Assembly: GCF_028747645.1 (NCBI RefSeq) | Contig: NZ_CP118100.1 | Span: 2,418,001 to 2,482,000 of the forward strand | DNA from: Microbacterium esteraromaticum | Lineage (GTDB): Bacteria > Actinomycetota > Actinomycetes > Actinomycetales > Microbacteriaceae | Direction of reading: 5' to 3' | Length of the DNA: 64,000 nucleotides | Shown: positions 17,966 through 26,212 of the stretch, in pieces | Position numbering within the stretch: position 1 is the first letter of the stretch | Layout of the letters: every line of letters begins with the position of its first letter | Position numbers and translations under genes: made by a program | Notes under the pieces: model-generated | What the model saw: only the letters and a program-made list of their open reading frames with translations | What the model was told of the DNA's origin: nothing | The model's database searches: none

Positions 17966-18742
17966 GTGACCGCAGCGATCGACCTGGTAGGCGTCGACGT
18001 CGAGTTCAAACGGCGTAGACGAGCCCCGTTCCACGCCCTCAGCGATCTGACGCTGCGCGCCGAGCGCGGTCAGGTGACCTGTTTGCTCGGGCCGAACGGT
18101 TCCGGTAAGACGACACTGATCAACGTGCTGACGGGATTGCTCACCCCGACAGTCGGAGAGGTGAAGGTGCTGGGTCTGATCCCTCGTCAGAACCGCAGAG
18201 AGCTCCTGAGCCGCGTGGCAGTGGTCCCTCAGGAGACGGCACTGTACCCCGAACTCACCGCCCGGGAGAACCTGACCTTCCACGCCGGCTACTACGGGGT
18301 GCCGCGCGACCAACAGAGACGCCGGGTGGCCGAGGCGCTCGACCTGGTGCAGCTTCAGCAACGCGCTGACGATCGCGCGGGCACGTTCTCCGGCGGGATG
18401 CAGCGCCGACTGGCGTTGGGCAAGGCCCTCATGATGGCCCCGGACCTGTTGGTGCTGGACGAGCCCACGCTCGGGGTCGACGTGCAATCGCGAGAGGCGA
18501 TCTGGGCGCGCATCCGCGAGACCGCCGCCGAAGGACGCGGTGTACTCCTGACGACGAACTACATGGAGGAGGCGCAGCGTCTGGGCGACCGGGTCATCAT
18601 CATCGACCGTGGTCGGAACGTCGCCGCCGGCACGATCGACGAGCTCACCGCGGTCGTGCCCGAGCCCGAGCAGGTGCTGCGGCCGCAGGCGAGCCTGCAG
18701 GACGTGTTCCTGCACTACACCGGTCGAGACCTGAGGGATTGA
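17966..18742 (+). CDS. ABC exporter ATP-binding protein
   Basis: 258 residues from GTG 17966, chosen because aggag lies 7 bases before it; an ATG at 17951 in frame overlaps that ribosome site and is less likely. Walker A GPNGSGKTT, signature FSGGMQRRL, Walker B LLVLDEPTLGVD, typical of drug and daunorubicin-type ABC-2 exporters. The C-terminal LQDVFLHYTGRDLRD tail is characteristic of this subfamily. It energises the two permeases that follow. Confidence 0.9.
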   Translation: MTAAIDLVGVDVEFKRRRRAPFHALSDLTLRAERGQVTCLLGPNGSGKTTLINVLTGLLTPTVGEVKVLGLIPRQNRRELLSRVAVVPQETALYPELTARENLTFHAGYYGVPRDQQRRRVAEALDLVQLQQRADDRAGTFSGGMQRRLALGKALMMAPDLLVLDEPTLGVDVQSREAIWARIRETAAEGRGVLLTTNYMEEAQRLGDRVIIIDRGRNVAAGTIDELTAVVPEPEQVLRPQASLQDVFLHYTGRDLRD

Positions 18743-18751
18743 GAGGACGTC

Positions 18752-19885
18752 ATGCGATCCATCACGGCTCTGCTGTTCAAGGATCTGAAGGTAGCGTGGC
18801 GGGCTCCGCTGTTCGCATCGATCAGCATCCTCGTGCCCGTCGCGTTCACCTTTCTCTACGCGATCGTGATCCATGTGTCGACGACCGCGACCATCGCTGT
18901 TGCCGATGAGGACGACTCTTTCCGATCGCACCAGTTCGTCCAGGTCATGGAGGACATGCGCAACGACGACGGGCAGTACTACGAGATCCTCACGACGGAT
19001 CCCGAGCGGGCACGAGAGATGTACTCCTCCGGCGAGGTCGGCGCGGTGCTGACGATCCCCGACGGCTTCGACGACGACCTCGCCTCCGGCCTCGCTCCGC
19101 AGGTCGAGCTCGCGCTGTTCAACATCAACTCCGACGGCACGAAGAACCAGCATCTGCGCCTGGAGCAGGCGTTGCGCACGTTCAACACAGAGGTTGTCCC
19201 GGCCTCTTCACCGCGTCTTCAGATCGTCGAGACAGCGGCGATGGAACATGACATCCCGATCACGATCTACCTGGGGTCGGCACTCATCCTGTTCGCCGCC
19301 CTCTACTCGGGCATCGTCAATGCCGGCGTCTCTCTCACCCGGGAGTGGGAGGAGCGCACCGCCAAGGCACTGATCCTCTCTCCTGCGGGCCCGGGCGTGC
19401 TCGTCGCGGGCAAGTGGCTCGCCAGCTTGGTGCTCTCGCTCGTGACGATCGGCTGCGCGACTGTCGGAATCGGCTGGGTGCTGGGCTTTCCGCTCGGTCG
19501 GTTGGGACCGTTGGCTCTCGTGTCGGTGATGGTCATCTGGGCGTACGGTGCGGCCCTGGGAACGCTTCTGGCCGTGACGCTGCGCCGCAGCCTCCCGCTG
19601 ATCCCGATTGCGGTGATCCTCGCGGTCGGGCACTTTCTGGTCTCGGGGTACGAGTCGTACATCCGCGGTTTCGCTCACGGCGGGATCGCCGAAGTGCTGT
19701 GGCGGTCGACCGAGTGGATCCCCCTGCACCATCTCTTCGACGCCGTCCGGTTCGAGGCGGCCGGTCTTTCCCAACCGCCCGGGCTGGCCTGGGGGCTGGT
19801 GAGCAGCATGCTGATCGCCGCAGCTCTCGCCGCCTTCGCGATCGTTCGAGTCACCCGCACCGCGACATTCACCCAAGGACAATGA
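18752..19885 (+). CDS. ABC-2 type permease, first subunit
   Basis: 377 residues. One N-terminal membrane helix, a large extracytoplasmic domain (about 40-175; contains IAVADEDDSFRS), then five or six helices from about 180. This is the YhgE/NatB-like ABC-2 layout of drug or lipid exporters. gagagg precedes the ATG, and the ATPase stop is 9 bases upstream. Pairs with the homologous subunit at 19887. Confidence 0.88.
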   Translation: MRSITALLFKDLKVAWRAPLFASISILVPVAFTFLYAIVIHVSTTATIAVADEDDSFRSHQFVQVMEDMRNDDGQYYEILTTDPERAREMYSSGEVGAVLTIPDGFDDDLASGLAPQVELALFNINSDGTKNQHLRLEQALRTFNTEVVPASSPRLQIVETAAMEHDIPITIYLGSALILFAALYSGIVNAGVSLTREWEERTAKALILSPAGPGVLVAGKWLASLVLSLVTIGCATVGIGWVLGFPLGRLGPLALVSVMVIWAYGAALGTLLAVTLRRSLPLIPIAVILAVGHFLVSGYESYIRGFAHGGIAEVLWRSTEWIPLHHLFDAVRFEAAGLSQPPGLAWGLVSSMLIAAALAAFAIVRVTRTATFTQGQ

Positions 19886-19886
19886 C

Positions 19887-20990
19887 ATGACGCAGCTGAA
19901 CGCCCTGTTCGCCCTCATCGGCAGGAACCTGCGCCTCGCCCGCCGCCGGATCGACCTGCTGATCCAGACGATGGCCGTTCCGGTCGTGGTGCTGGGACTC
20001 GCCTCGATCATCTTCGGTGCGAGCGATGCCTGGCCGATCGCCGTCATCGACGAGAGCGAGTCCGCCGATTCGCGCAGCCTCATCCGCACTCTCGATGACA
20101 CACACGGCGCCACGGGCCCGTACTTCGACACGATCACCACGGACGCCGATGTGGCCGAGGGGATGCTGCGCGATGGCCGGCTGCACGCGATCGTGACCAT
20201 TCCGCCCGACTTCGCCGAGACGCAGCGCATCCTCACGAGCACGTACAACATCAATACCGATGCGATGAAGAACGTGCGGTTGCGTCTGACGACCACCGCG
20301 AACCTCTACGACGACCTCTCACATCTGACAGGGGTCTCTGCCAGCACCATCAAGGAGCAGCGAACGGACGTCACGCGGACGGCGTTCATGGGCGGCTCAG
20401 CGGTCATCCTCGCCCTGCTCCTCGGAGCCGCCCTGATCTCGGCGAACCTGTACGCCGTCGAGACAGAGCACCGCACGCGCAAGGAGATCGCGCTGACACC
20501 GGTGGGCACGCATCTCGCGGCGGCGGGCGCCGCGATCGCGGGATGGATGCTGTCGCTCGTGGCAGCGATCCCGACAGTGCTGCTGGCGTTGGCTTTCGGT
20601 ACGCGCATCGCCCCGTTCGACCTGATGCAGGCCGCACTCATCGTGGTTCCGGCCGGTGTCGCGTGCGCGGGTCTGGGCGTGCTGGCGGCCGTCGGGCTCC
20701 ACACGCACCGCCTGATCCAGCCCGTCATGATCATGCTCGCCCTCGGCAGCTATTTCGCCAGCGGAGGGTTCATCCCCGTCTCAGGCCTACCCCCGCTGGC
20801 GCGCACGGTCGCGGAGTGGTGGCCGCCGACCTACGTCTTCGAGTGGGCCAATCCCGTGCTGCATGGCTTCGCGGCTGGGCCCTCCGCGCTCTCTATCGCG
20901 GCCGTGCTGACGGCGGCGGCGGTCACGGTGGGTGCGGCCATGTGGGCCGCGCGTCAGGACTACCGGCGCTCATACGCACAAGGCCAGTAA
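19887..20990 (+). CDS. ABC-2 type permease, second subunit
   Basis: 367 residues, same layout as the previous gene: one helix, an extracytoplasmic domain (IAVIDESESADSRSLIRTLDD), then a cluster of helices. Starts one base after the previous stop. Two different ABC-2 subunits plus one ATPase under a TetR regulator indicate a heterodimeric exporter, probably for toxic compounds; substrate unknown. Confidence 0.88.
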   Translation: MTQLNALFALIGRNLRLARRRIDLLIQTMAVPVVVLGLASIIFGASDAWPIAVIDESESADSRSLIRTLDDTHGATGPYFDTITTDADVAEGMLRDGRLHAIVTIPPDFAETQRILTSTYNINTDAMKNVRLRLTTTANLYDDLSHLTGVSASTIKEQRTDVTRTAFMGGSAVILALLLGAALISANLYAVETEHRTRKEIALTPVGTHLAAAGAAIAGWMLSLVAAIPTVLLALAFGTRIAPFDLMQAALIVVPAGVACAGLGVLAAVGLHTHRLIQPVMIMLALGSYFASGGFIPVSGLPPLARTVAEWWPPTYVFEWANPVLHGFAAGPSALSIAAVLTAAAVTVGAAMWAARQDYRRSYAQGQ

Positions 20991-21043
20991 GGCGCAGCCA
21001 CCGGCACGGCGCGCGCCCGCACCATGCGTGGGAGGATCGAGGC

Positions 21044-21871
21044 ATGAACACTCTCGACGCCGCTCTCGCCCGCATCGAGGACTGGCCGGCGCAGAACACC
21101 GCAGCCGCGGTGATCTCGGCCGACGGCCGCGTGCTCGCCTCGCACGGTGACATCGAGCAGCCCTACCGACTGGCATCGGTCACGAAGCCGCTGACCGCCT
21201 ATGCAACGCTGATCGCGATCGAAGAGGGGGTCTTCGCGCTCGATGACCCCGCGGGTCCCGAGGGGTCGACGGTGCGCCATCTGCTCGCGCACACGTCGGG
21301 ACTCGACTTCTCCGAGAACAAGGTGCGCTCGGCCCCGGGCACCCGACGCATCTACTCGAACCGGGGCTTCGACGTGCTTGCCGAGACGCTGACCGACCGG
21401 TCCGGTATCCCCTTCGACACCTATCTCGATGAGGCGGTGTTCGCGCCTCTCGGCATGGACACCGCTCGGTTGGACGGGTCGGCGGGCGCCGGCGCGGTGG
21501 CGTCCGTCGCCGATCTCTCACGCTTCGCCGCCGAACTGCAGCATCCGACGCTCCTGGCGCCGCAGACGCTCGCCGAGGCGACCTCCGTCGCCTTTCCCGA
21601 CCTGGACGGCGTCCTGCCCGGCTTCGGCGCGCAGCGCCCGAACGACTGGGGGCTCGGCTTCGAACTGCGCGGCCAGAAGAGTCCGCACTGGACCGGATCT
21701 GGCAACTCCGCCCAGACCTTCGGTCATTTCGGTCAGACGGGCACGTTCCTGTGGGTCGACCCGCAGGCCCGCGTCGCATGCGTCGCCCTGGGCGATCGCG
21801 ACTTCGGCCCGTGGGCGGCCGAGGTATGGCCGCCGTTCTCGGATGCCGTCCTGACCGCTCTGCGCGGCTGA
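21044..21871 (+). CDS. Serine hydrolase of the class C beta-lactamase family
   Basis: 275 residues from ATG 21044 (gggagg upstream). Catalytic S45-V-T-K48 and Y104-S-N106, with the third motif HFGQTG near the C-terminus. There is no signal peptide, so a cytoplasmic esterase or peptidase is more likely than an antibiotic-degrading lactamase. Short for the family (usually 330-400), as in other actinobacterial cytosolic members. The stop lies inside a threefold 17-bp repeat. Confidence 0.85.
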   Translation: MNTLDAALARIEDWPAQNTAAAVISADGRVLASHGDIEQPYRLASVTKPLTAYATLIAIEEGVFALDDPAGPEGSTVRHLLAHTSGLDFSENKVRSAPGTRRIYSNRGFDVLAETLTDRSGIPFDTYLDEAVFAPLGMDTARLDGSAGAGAVASVADLSRFAAELQHPTLLAPQTLAEATSVAFPDLDGVLPGFGAQRPNDWGLGFELRGQKSPHWTGSGNSAQTFGHFGQTGTFLWVDPQARVACVALGDRDFGPWAAEVWPPFSDAVLTALRG

Positions 21872-21903
21872 CCGCTCTGCGCGGCTGACTACTCTGCGCG
21901 GCT
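21853..21903. repeat. Three tandem 17-bp repeats at the end of the serine hydrolase gene
   Basis: gaccgctctgcgcggct occurs at 21853-21869 and 21870-21886, and with two changes at 21887-21903. Each copy supplies a TGA in the hydrolase frame, so the stop codon is duplicated. Probably replication slippage. Confidence 0.85.
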
Positions 21904-21915
21904 GAGCGCGGGCGC

Positions 21916-22566
21916 CTACCCGCGCGGCACGTCGATCACGCGCCGTTCGCCGGTCTGCACCGCCGCCACGGCACCACCCGAGGCCTCGGCGACCTCGGCG
22001 GCGAGCGCCGGCAGCGCATCCGCCGGCGCCCACACCTCGAACCGGGCCTCTGCCGCGTAGACGGTCTCACCCAGCACCGCACCGTGTGCGGCCACCCAGG
22101 TGCGGACGAGATTGTCGAACCTCCCCGCATCGGCGTGCGGCACCGCCAGCGTGGCCTGCGCCAACGGCAGCCGGTCGACGAGAGCCGCGCCGTCGAGCGC
22201 CTCGGACACCGCCGTCGAGTAGGCACGCACAAGGCCCCCGGCACCGAGCTTGATGCCCCCGAAGTACCGCGTGACCACCGCGACGACGTCGGTCAGTTCA
22301 CGACGACGCAGCACTTCGAGCATCGGCATACCGGCAGTGCCCGACGGCTCGCCATCGTCGGACGAACGCGCCCGGTCTCCGCTCAATCCCGTGACCTGCG
22401 CGCTGCAGTTGTGCCGGGCGTCCCAGTACGTCTTCTTGATCGCGGCGATGATCTCGTCGGCGTGCTCGGGCGACTCGACCGGTGCGACCGTAGTGAGGAA
22501 CCGCGACTTCTTGATGACGAGTTCGTGTTCGACGGGTGCCGCGATCGTGGCGGGGAAGGCGCTCAC
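21916..22566 (-). CDS. YigZ/IMPACT family protein
   Basis: 216 residues with the N-terminal UPF0029 Impact domain (KKSRFLTTVAPVES, then DDGEPSGTAGMPMLEVL and VVAVVTRYFGGIKLGAGGLVRAYS) and the C-terminal DUF1949 domain. In eukaryotes IMPACT modulates translation control; the bacterial role is not established. Its start overlaps the DUF1697 stop by 4 bases. Confidence 0.92.
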   Translation of the reverse strand: MSAFPATIAAPVEHELVIKKSRFLTTVAPVESPEHADEIIAAIKKTYWDARHNCSAQVTGLSGDRARSSDDGEPSGTAGMPMLEVLRRRELTDVVAVVTRYFGGIKLGAGGLVRAYSTAVSEALDGAALVDRLPLAQATLAVPHADAGRFDNLVRTWVAAHGAVLGETVYAAEARFEVWAPADALPALAAEVAEASGGAVAAVQTGERRVIDVPRG

Positions 22567-23123
22567 GTGCTCGTCAGCTCGATCAGGCGGCGCAACGTGT
22601 TGAGATTCCGCGCCGTCCCCGTGGTTGTGAGCGCCCGGTCGAGCAGGCTCTTGGAGAGCTTCGTCGCTCCCGCCCCGCCGGGCCCGTAGTCGATCCAGAG
22701 GTCGCGTCCGACCAGCGCGATCCGCTCCCCCGGCAGCAGGCGCGGTGTGAGGGCAGCAACGGCGTCCGGTGCGGGATCGGACGCGAGGAACATCACGTGC
22801 AGCGTCTTATCGAGCGGCGCATCCGGGAAGGGGTTGTCGCGCAGAGCGGCGACAAGCTGAGCATGCGTGCGCACGATCACCGGCGTATCGACGCCGAAGT
22901 GCTCGGCGATCAGCGCCCGGACCTCAGCGCTCACGTCTGCGGCGTCACCGGCCAGATCGCACAGAATGTTGCCACTGGCGATGTACGTCGACACGCCCGT
23001 CAGCGCAGTGTGCTGCGCAAGCACCGCTCGGAGCTCGGCCATCGGAACCCTGTTGCGGCCCGAGACGTTGACGGCGCGCAACAGCAGCGCGCACCGCGGC
23101 GCGCCGGCGACCGGTTCGGTCAC
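22563..23123 (-). CDS. DUF1697 domain protein
   Basis: 186 residues matching DUF1697 throughout: ALLLRAVNVSGRNRVPMAELRAVL at the start, TYIASGNILCD, and NLNTLRRLIEL at the end. Cytoplasmic, function unknown. Two bases separate it from the nicotinamidase stop, so it is in the same operon. Confidence 0.9.
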   Translation of the reverse strand: MTEPVAGAPRCALLLRAVNVSGRNRVPMAELRAVLAQHTALTGVSTYIASGNILCDLAGDAADVSAEVRALIAEHFGVDTPVIVRTHAQLVAALRDNPFPDAPLDKTLHVMFLASDPAPDAVAALTPRLLPGERIALVGRDLWIDYGPGGAGATKLSKSLLDRALTTTGTARNLNTLRRLIELTST

Positions 23124-23125
23124 GT

Positions 23126-23707
23126 TCAGACGTCCGCGCTGACCGCGAGTTCAGCACCGGCGTGAGCGAGCTCGGCCAGCGCCGCTTCGCTCGTCTCCTC
23201 CCCGACGCCCGCAGTCAGATCGGTCAGCACACGCACGTGAACGCCATGGGCGATAGCATCCAACGCCGATGCGCGCACGCAGTGATCCGTCGCGATGCCG
23301 ACCACGTCGGCGTCGGTCACGCCGTGGGACGACAGCACCTCGGCAACACTCCGCCCCTCATCGGTGACGCCCTCGAACATCGAGTAGGCGGGGATGCCCT
23401 GCCCCTTACGCACATGGTGCGTGACGGCGTCGGTCACCAGCAGCGGATCGTACTCGGCGCCGTCGGTGCCGGCGACGCAGTGCACCGGCCACGTGTCGAC
23501 GAAATCGGGAGCGTCGGCGAAGTGCCCGCCGTTATCGCCGTCGGCGTCATGCCAGTCGCGGGACGCCACGATGACGACGTAGTCGCCCGCGCGGTCGGCG
23601 AGCAGCTGCGACACGGCGGATGCCACGGCATCACCACCCGCGACGGCGAGCGCCCCGCCCTCGGTGAAGTCGTTCTGCACGTCGACGATCAGCAAAGCCC
23701 GGCTCAT
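23126..23707 (-). CDS. pncA: Nicotinamidase
   Basis: 193 residues, isochorismatase-like hydrolase. Catalytic triad D9 (VDVQNDF), K101 (HHVRKGQ) and C143 (ATDHCVRAS), with metal ligands D51, H53 and H62, matching PncA closely. Converts nicotinamide to nicotinate in NAD salvage. A TACTCT box (23714-23719) is 6 bases before the ATG, suggesting a leaderless mRNA. First gene of a three-gene minus-strand unit with DUF1697 and YigZ. Confidence 0.92.
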   Translation of the reverse strand: MSRALLIVDVQNDFTEGGALAVAGGDAVASAVSQLLADRAGDYVVIVASRDWHDADGDNGGHFADAPDFVDTWPVHCVAGTDGAEYDPLLVTDAVTHHVRKGQGIPAYSMFEGVTDEGRSVAEVLSSHGVTDADVVGIATDHCVRASALDAIAHGVHVRVLTDLTAGVGEETSEAALAELAHAGAELAVSADV

Positions 23708-23754
23708 GCCTCGAGAGTACGCCGAGATACCGACATCGCGAACACCGTGCGCAT

Positions 23755-23782
23755 TTGACTTGACCAGGCGGATTGCTACGTT
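23755..23782 (+). promoter_or_regulatory. Promoter of the symporter gene
   Basis: TTGACT (23755-23760), 16-base spacer, TACGTT (23777-23782), one of the best -35/-10 pairs in the window. It predicts a start near 23789 and a leader of about 360 nt. The 444-base gap (23708-24151) therefore holds this promoter plus the leader elements listed next. Confidence 0.6.
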
Positions 23783-23788
23783 GGAGAA

Positions 23789-23840
23789 GCGGGCCCAGTG
23801 CGCTCGCTGCGCTGCCGCCGTTCGCGAGCGCCCGCCTTTT
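23789..23840 (+). terminator. Attenuator-like hairpin at the start of the symporter leader
   Basis: Stem gcgggc (23789-23794) / gcccgc (23830-23835) extended by cgctcg (23801-23806) / cgagcg (23825-23830), followed by tttt (23837-23840). It begins at the predicted transcription start, so it may stop transcripts early. A second hairpin, ggggcat/atgcccc, follows directly at 23842-23858. Confidence 0.45.
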
Positions 23841-24008
23841 CGGGGCATGAGATGCCCCGCCTCAGGCGCGCCACGACTGCGCCTCGTCGTGAGCAGCGCG
23901 GCGCTCTCGCCGGTCTCGTGCGGATGGAATCTCCGTCCGCGCACGCGTGCAGCACCCCGCAGGGCGACGGATGCTGTGGCGCGCGTGCTCACCGACGAAA
24001 GGACCTGT

Positions 24009-24092
24009 ATGCCGGCCCGCGTGACGCCCGCCTCCCGCTACGACTCCGCCCGCACCTCCGGACCCCTCAAGGCCACGCTCCCCTCCCGTTAG
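24009..24092 (+). CDS. Candidate 27-residue leader peptide of the symporter mRNA
   Basis: ATG at 24009 with aaagga (23998-24003) upstream; begins MPARVTPASRYD and ends TLPSR before TAG at 24090-24092. The stop is two bases before the left arm of the hairpin that covers the symporter ribosome site, so ribosomes ending here would open that hairpin. No similarity to a known leader peptide family is apparent. Confidence 0.4.
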   Translation: MPARVTPASRYDSARTSGPLKATLPSR

Positions 24093-24094
24093 CG

Positions 24095-24145
24095 CTCTCT
24101 CGCTCCCGTGATCCGGCACCGACGCCGACCTTCGATACGAGAGAG
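24095..24145 (+). promoter_or_regulatory. Hairpin sequestering the symporter ribosome site
   Basis: Perfect 8-bp pairing ctctctcg (24095-24102) / cgagagag (24138-24145). The right arm is the GA-rich stretch just before the GTG start at 24152. Together with the leader ORF this resembles translation attenuation. Confidence 0.45.
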
Positions 24146-24151
24146 AGAAAC

Positions 24152-25864
24152 GTGGAGAACCTTCAAGTGCTTTCCGGACCCATCACGGTCCTTCTGATGC
24201 TGCTGTTCTTCGGCGGCAGTCTGTACATGTCCCTGCGCATCCGCAAGCGCACCGAGAACGCCGACGGCTACATGACCGGCGGCGGCAAGATCGGGTTCGG
24301 CATCTCGGCCGCCTCGATGACCGCCACCTGGATCTGGGCCGCATCGATGTACGCCTCAGCCACCTCGGGATACACCTACGGCATCTCGGGCCCCATCCAC
24401 TACGGCCTGTGGGGCGCGCTGATGATCCTGCTGATCTACCCCTTCGGCCGGCGCATCCGCCAGGTGGCCCCGAAGGCGCATACGATCGCCGAGGTGATGT
24501 TCGCCCGCCACGGCCGCTCCAGCCAGCTCATGCTCGCCGGATCGAACGTGCTCGGCAGCGTCATCAGCCTGACCTCGAACCTGATCGCCGGTGGCGCGCT
24601 GATCTCGCTGCTCTCGCCGTTCACGTTCAGTCAGGGCATCCTCGCCATCGGCGCCGGAGTGCTGCTGTACACCCTGTGGTCGGGATTCCGTTCCTCGGTG
24701 CTGACCGACTTCGCCCAGGTGTGCGCCATGCTCGGCGCGGTGATCGTGATCATTCCGGTGGTGTTCTTCGCCGCCGGCGGCCCGAGCCTGTTCGAGACGG
24801 GGGCATCGAACCTCACCCCGCAGCAGGCGGACTTCTTCTCGTCCGACGCGTTCTTCAACCAGGGCGCCCCCTACATCGCCGCGGTGCTGGCCTATGCGAT
24901 CGGCAACCAGACCATCGCGCAGCGCCTGTTCGCGGTGCGCGAGGACCTCATCAAGAAGACGTTCGTGACGGCGACGTTCGGCTACGGCGCCACGATCATC
25001 GGCGTCGGCATGCTCGGCGTCATCGCGCTGTACGCGGGCATCACGCCCGAGGGCGGCGACGTCAACAACCTGATCCCGCAGATGGCCGCGACCTACCTGT
25101 CGCCACTGCTGCTGTGCATCTTCTTCGTGATGATCATCGGGTCGCTGTCGTCGACGGCCGACTCCGATCTGACCGCGCTGTCGTCGATCGTGATGGCCGA
25201 CATCTACGGCCAGAACATCGCCGGCAAGAAGAAGGCCAACCCGCGCACCATGGTGCTCATCGGCCGCATCACCATGGTCATCGCGATGGTGGCAGGACTC
25301 TACTTCGCCGGCAGCCAGTTCAACATCCTCGATCTGCTGGTGTTCGTCGGTGCTCTCTGGGGTGCGCTGGTGTTCCCGGTGATCGCGAGCTTCTACTGGA
25401 ACCGCGTGACCAACCTCGCCTTCTCGGTGTCGGTGGTCGTCGCTCTGGCGGCGTTCCTGCCGGTGCGGTTCGAGTGGGTCGACCTGAGCGGCCCGATCGG
25501 CATCGCCGCAGACGTGTTCTCGACGATCGGCATCGGTGTCGTGTTGGGTCTGATGGCCTTCGGCTTCTTCGGCACGCGGGTGGCGCTGATCGTGGGCGTC
25601 GTCTCGACACTCGCCGCGGCACCGTTCGCCATCGGCTTCCTGCACACCTACCCGGTGTTGTCGGGCTCGCTGATCGCCTACTCGGTCTCGACGATCGTGT
25701 GCGTCGCCCTGACGCTGCCGAGCCGCAAGCCCGACTTCGACTTCGACGTCATCAAGCAGCGCACCGGTGACTTCGACACCGTCGACACCGACGCGTTGAA
25801 CGTCGAGCTGGCGCAGCTCACCGACACCGAGAAGCCCCTGCGGGCCGAGAACGAGAGGAACTGA
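24152..25864 (+). CDS. Sodium:solute symporter (SSS family)
   Basis: 570 residues from GTG 24152, the first start after the GA-rich site; the longer open frame upstream is leader. About 13 membrane segments, with the SSS signature region GIGVLGV-like (GVGMLGVIALYAG) and SSLSSTADSDLTALSS in the sodium-binding helix. Overall similar to the urea/amino-acid branch of SSS carriers; the substrate cannot be read from the sequence. It is followed after one base by a 45-residue membrane protein, probably its accessory subunit. Confidence 0.88.
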   Translation: MENLQVLSGPITVLLMLLFFGGSLYMSLRIRKRTENADGYMTGGGKIGFGISAASMTATWIWAASMYASATSGYTYGISGPIHYGLWGALMILLIYPFGRRIRQVAPKAHTIAEVMFARHGRSSQLMLAGSNVLGSVISLTSNLIAGGALISLLSPFTFSQGILAIGAGVLLYTLWSGFRSSVLTDFAQVCAMLGAVIVIIPVVFFAAGGPSLFETGASNLTPQQADFFSSDAFFNQGAPYIAAVLAYAIGNQTIAQRLFAVREDLIKKTFVTATFGYGATIIGVGMLGVIALYAGITPEGGDVNNLIPQMAATYLSPLLLCIFFVMIIGSLSSTADSDLTALSSIVMADIYGQNIAGKKKANPRTMVLIGRITMVIAMVAGLYFAGSQFNILDLLVFVGALWGALVFPVIASFYWNRVTNLAFSVSVVVALAAFLPVRFEWVDLSGPIGIAADVFSTIGIGVVLGLMAFGFFGTRVALIVGVVSTLAAAPFAIGFLHTYPVLSGSLIAYSVSTIVCVALTLPSRKPDFDFDVIKQRTGDFDTVDTDALNVELAQLTDTEKPLRAENERN

Positions 25865-25865
25865 C

Positions 25866-26003
25866 ATGGAACTGTCGACCGTCGCACTGACCGTGTACGT
25901 GCTGATGTGGCCTGTGATCGTGGCCGGCACGCTGACCGTCATCGTCCGTGCCTTCATCAAGGAGGCCCGCAAGGCCAAGGCCGAGGGCCGCTCGGTCATC
26001 TGA
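25866..26003 (+). CDS. Small membrane subunit of the symporter
   Basis: 45 residues: short N-terminus, one membrane helix (about 6-28; ALTVYVLMWPVIVAGTLTVIV), then a basic tail (IKEARKAKAEGRSVI). ATG lies one base after the symporter stop. Short single-helix proteins next to SSS and NSS carriers are known as symporter small accessory proteins. A strong terminator follows 19 bases after the stop. Confidence 0.75.
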   Translation: MELSTVALTVYVLMWPVIVAGTLTVIVRAFIKEARKAKAEGRSVI

Positions 26004-26022
26004 TCCGGCGCGAGTACGCAGA

Positions 26023-26053
26023 AGGCCCGGGATGCTGGCATCCCGGGCCTTTC
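26023..26053. terminator. Bidirectional terminator between the symporter operon and tRNA-Thr
   Basis: aggcccgggatgc (26023-26035) pairs perfectly with gcatcccgggcct (26038-26050), followed by ttt. It ends 3 bases from the 3' end of the oppositely transcribed tRNA-Thr. Confidence 0.9.
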
Positions 26054-26056
26054 TCG

Positions 26057-26128
26057 AGCCACCTGTCAGGATCGAACTGACGGCCTTCCCATTACGAGTG
26101 GGATGCTCTACCACTGAGCTAAGGTGGC
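26057..26128 (-). tRNA. tRNA-Thr (anticodon CGT)
   Basis: 72-nt cloverleaf on the minus strand: acceptor gccacct/aggtggc, D arm gctcagtggtagagc, anticodon stem ccca(c)/(a)tggg with loop ctcgtaa (anticodon CGT), T arm gtcag-ttcgatc-ctgac. CCA is not encoded. Confidence 0.97.
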
Positions 26129-26212
26129 GTGCGCGGTGAACCGCGGCACGATCAAGAATCCTACTACGCCAAAGCCGTCATCGCGAAACCGGCCGTGTCA
26201 CCACGGGCGTGT

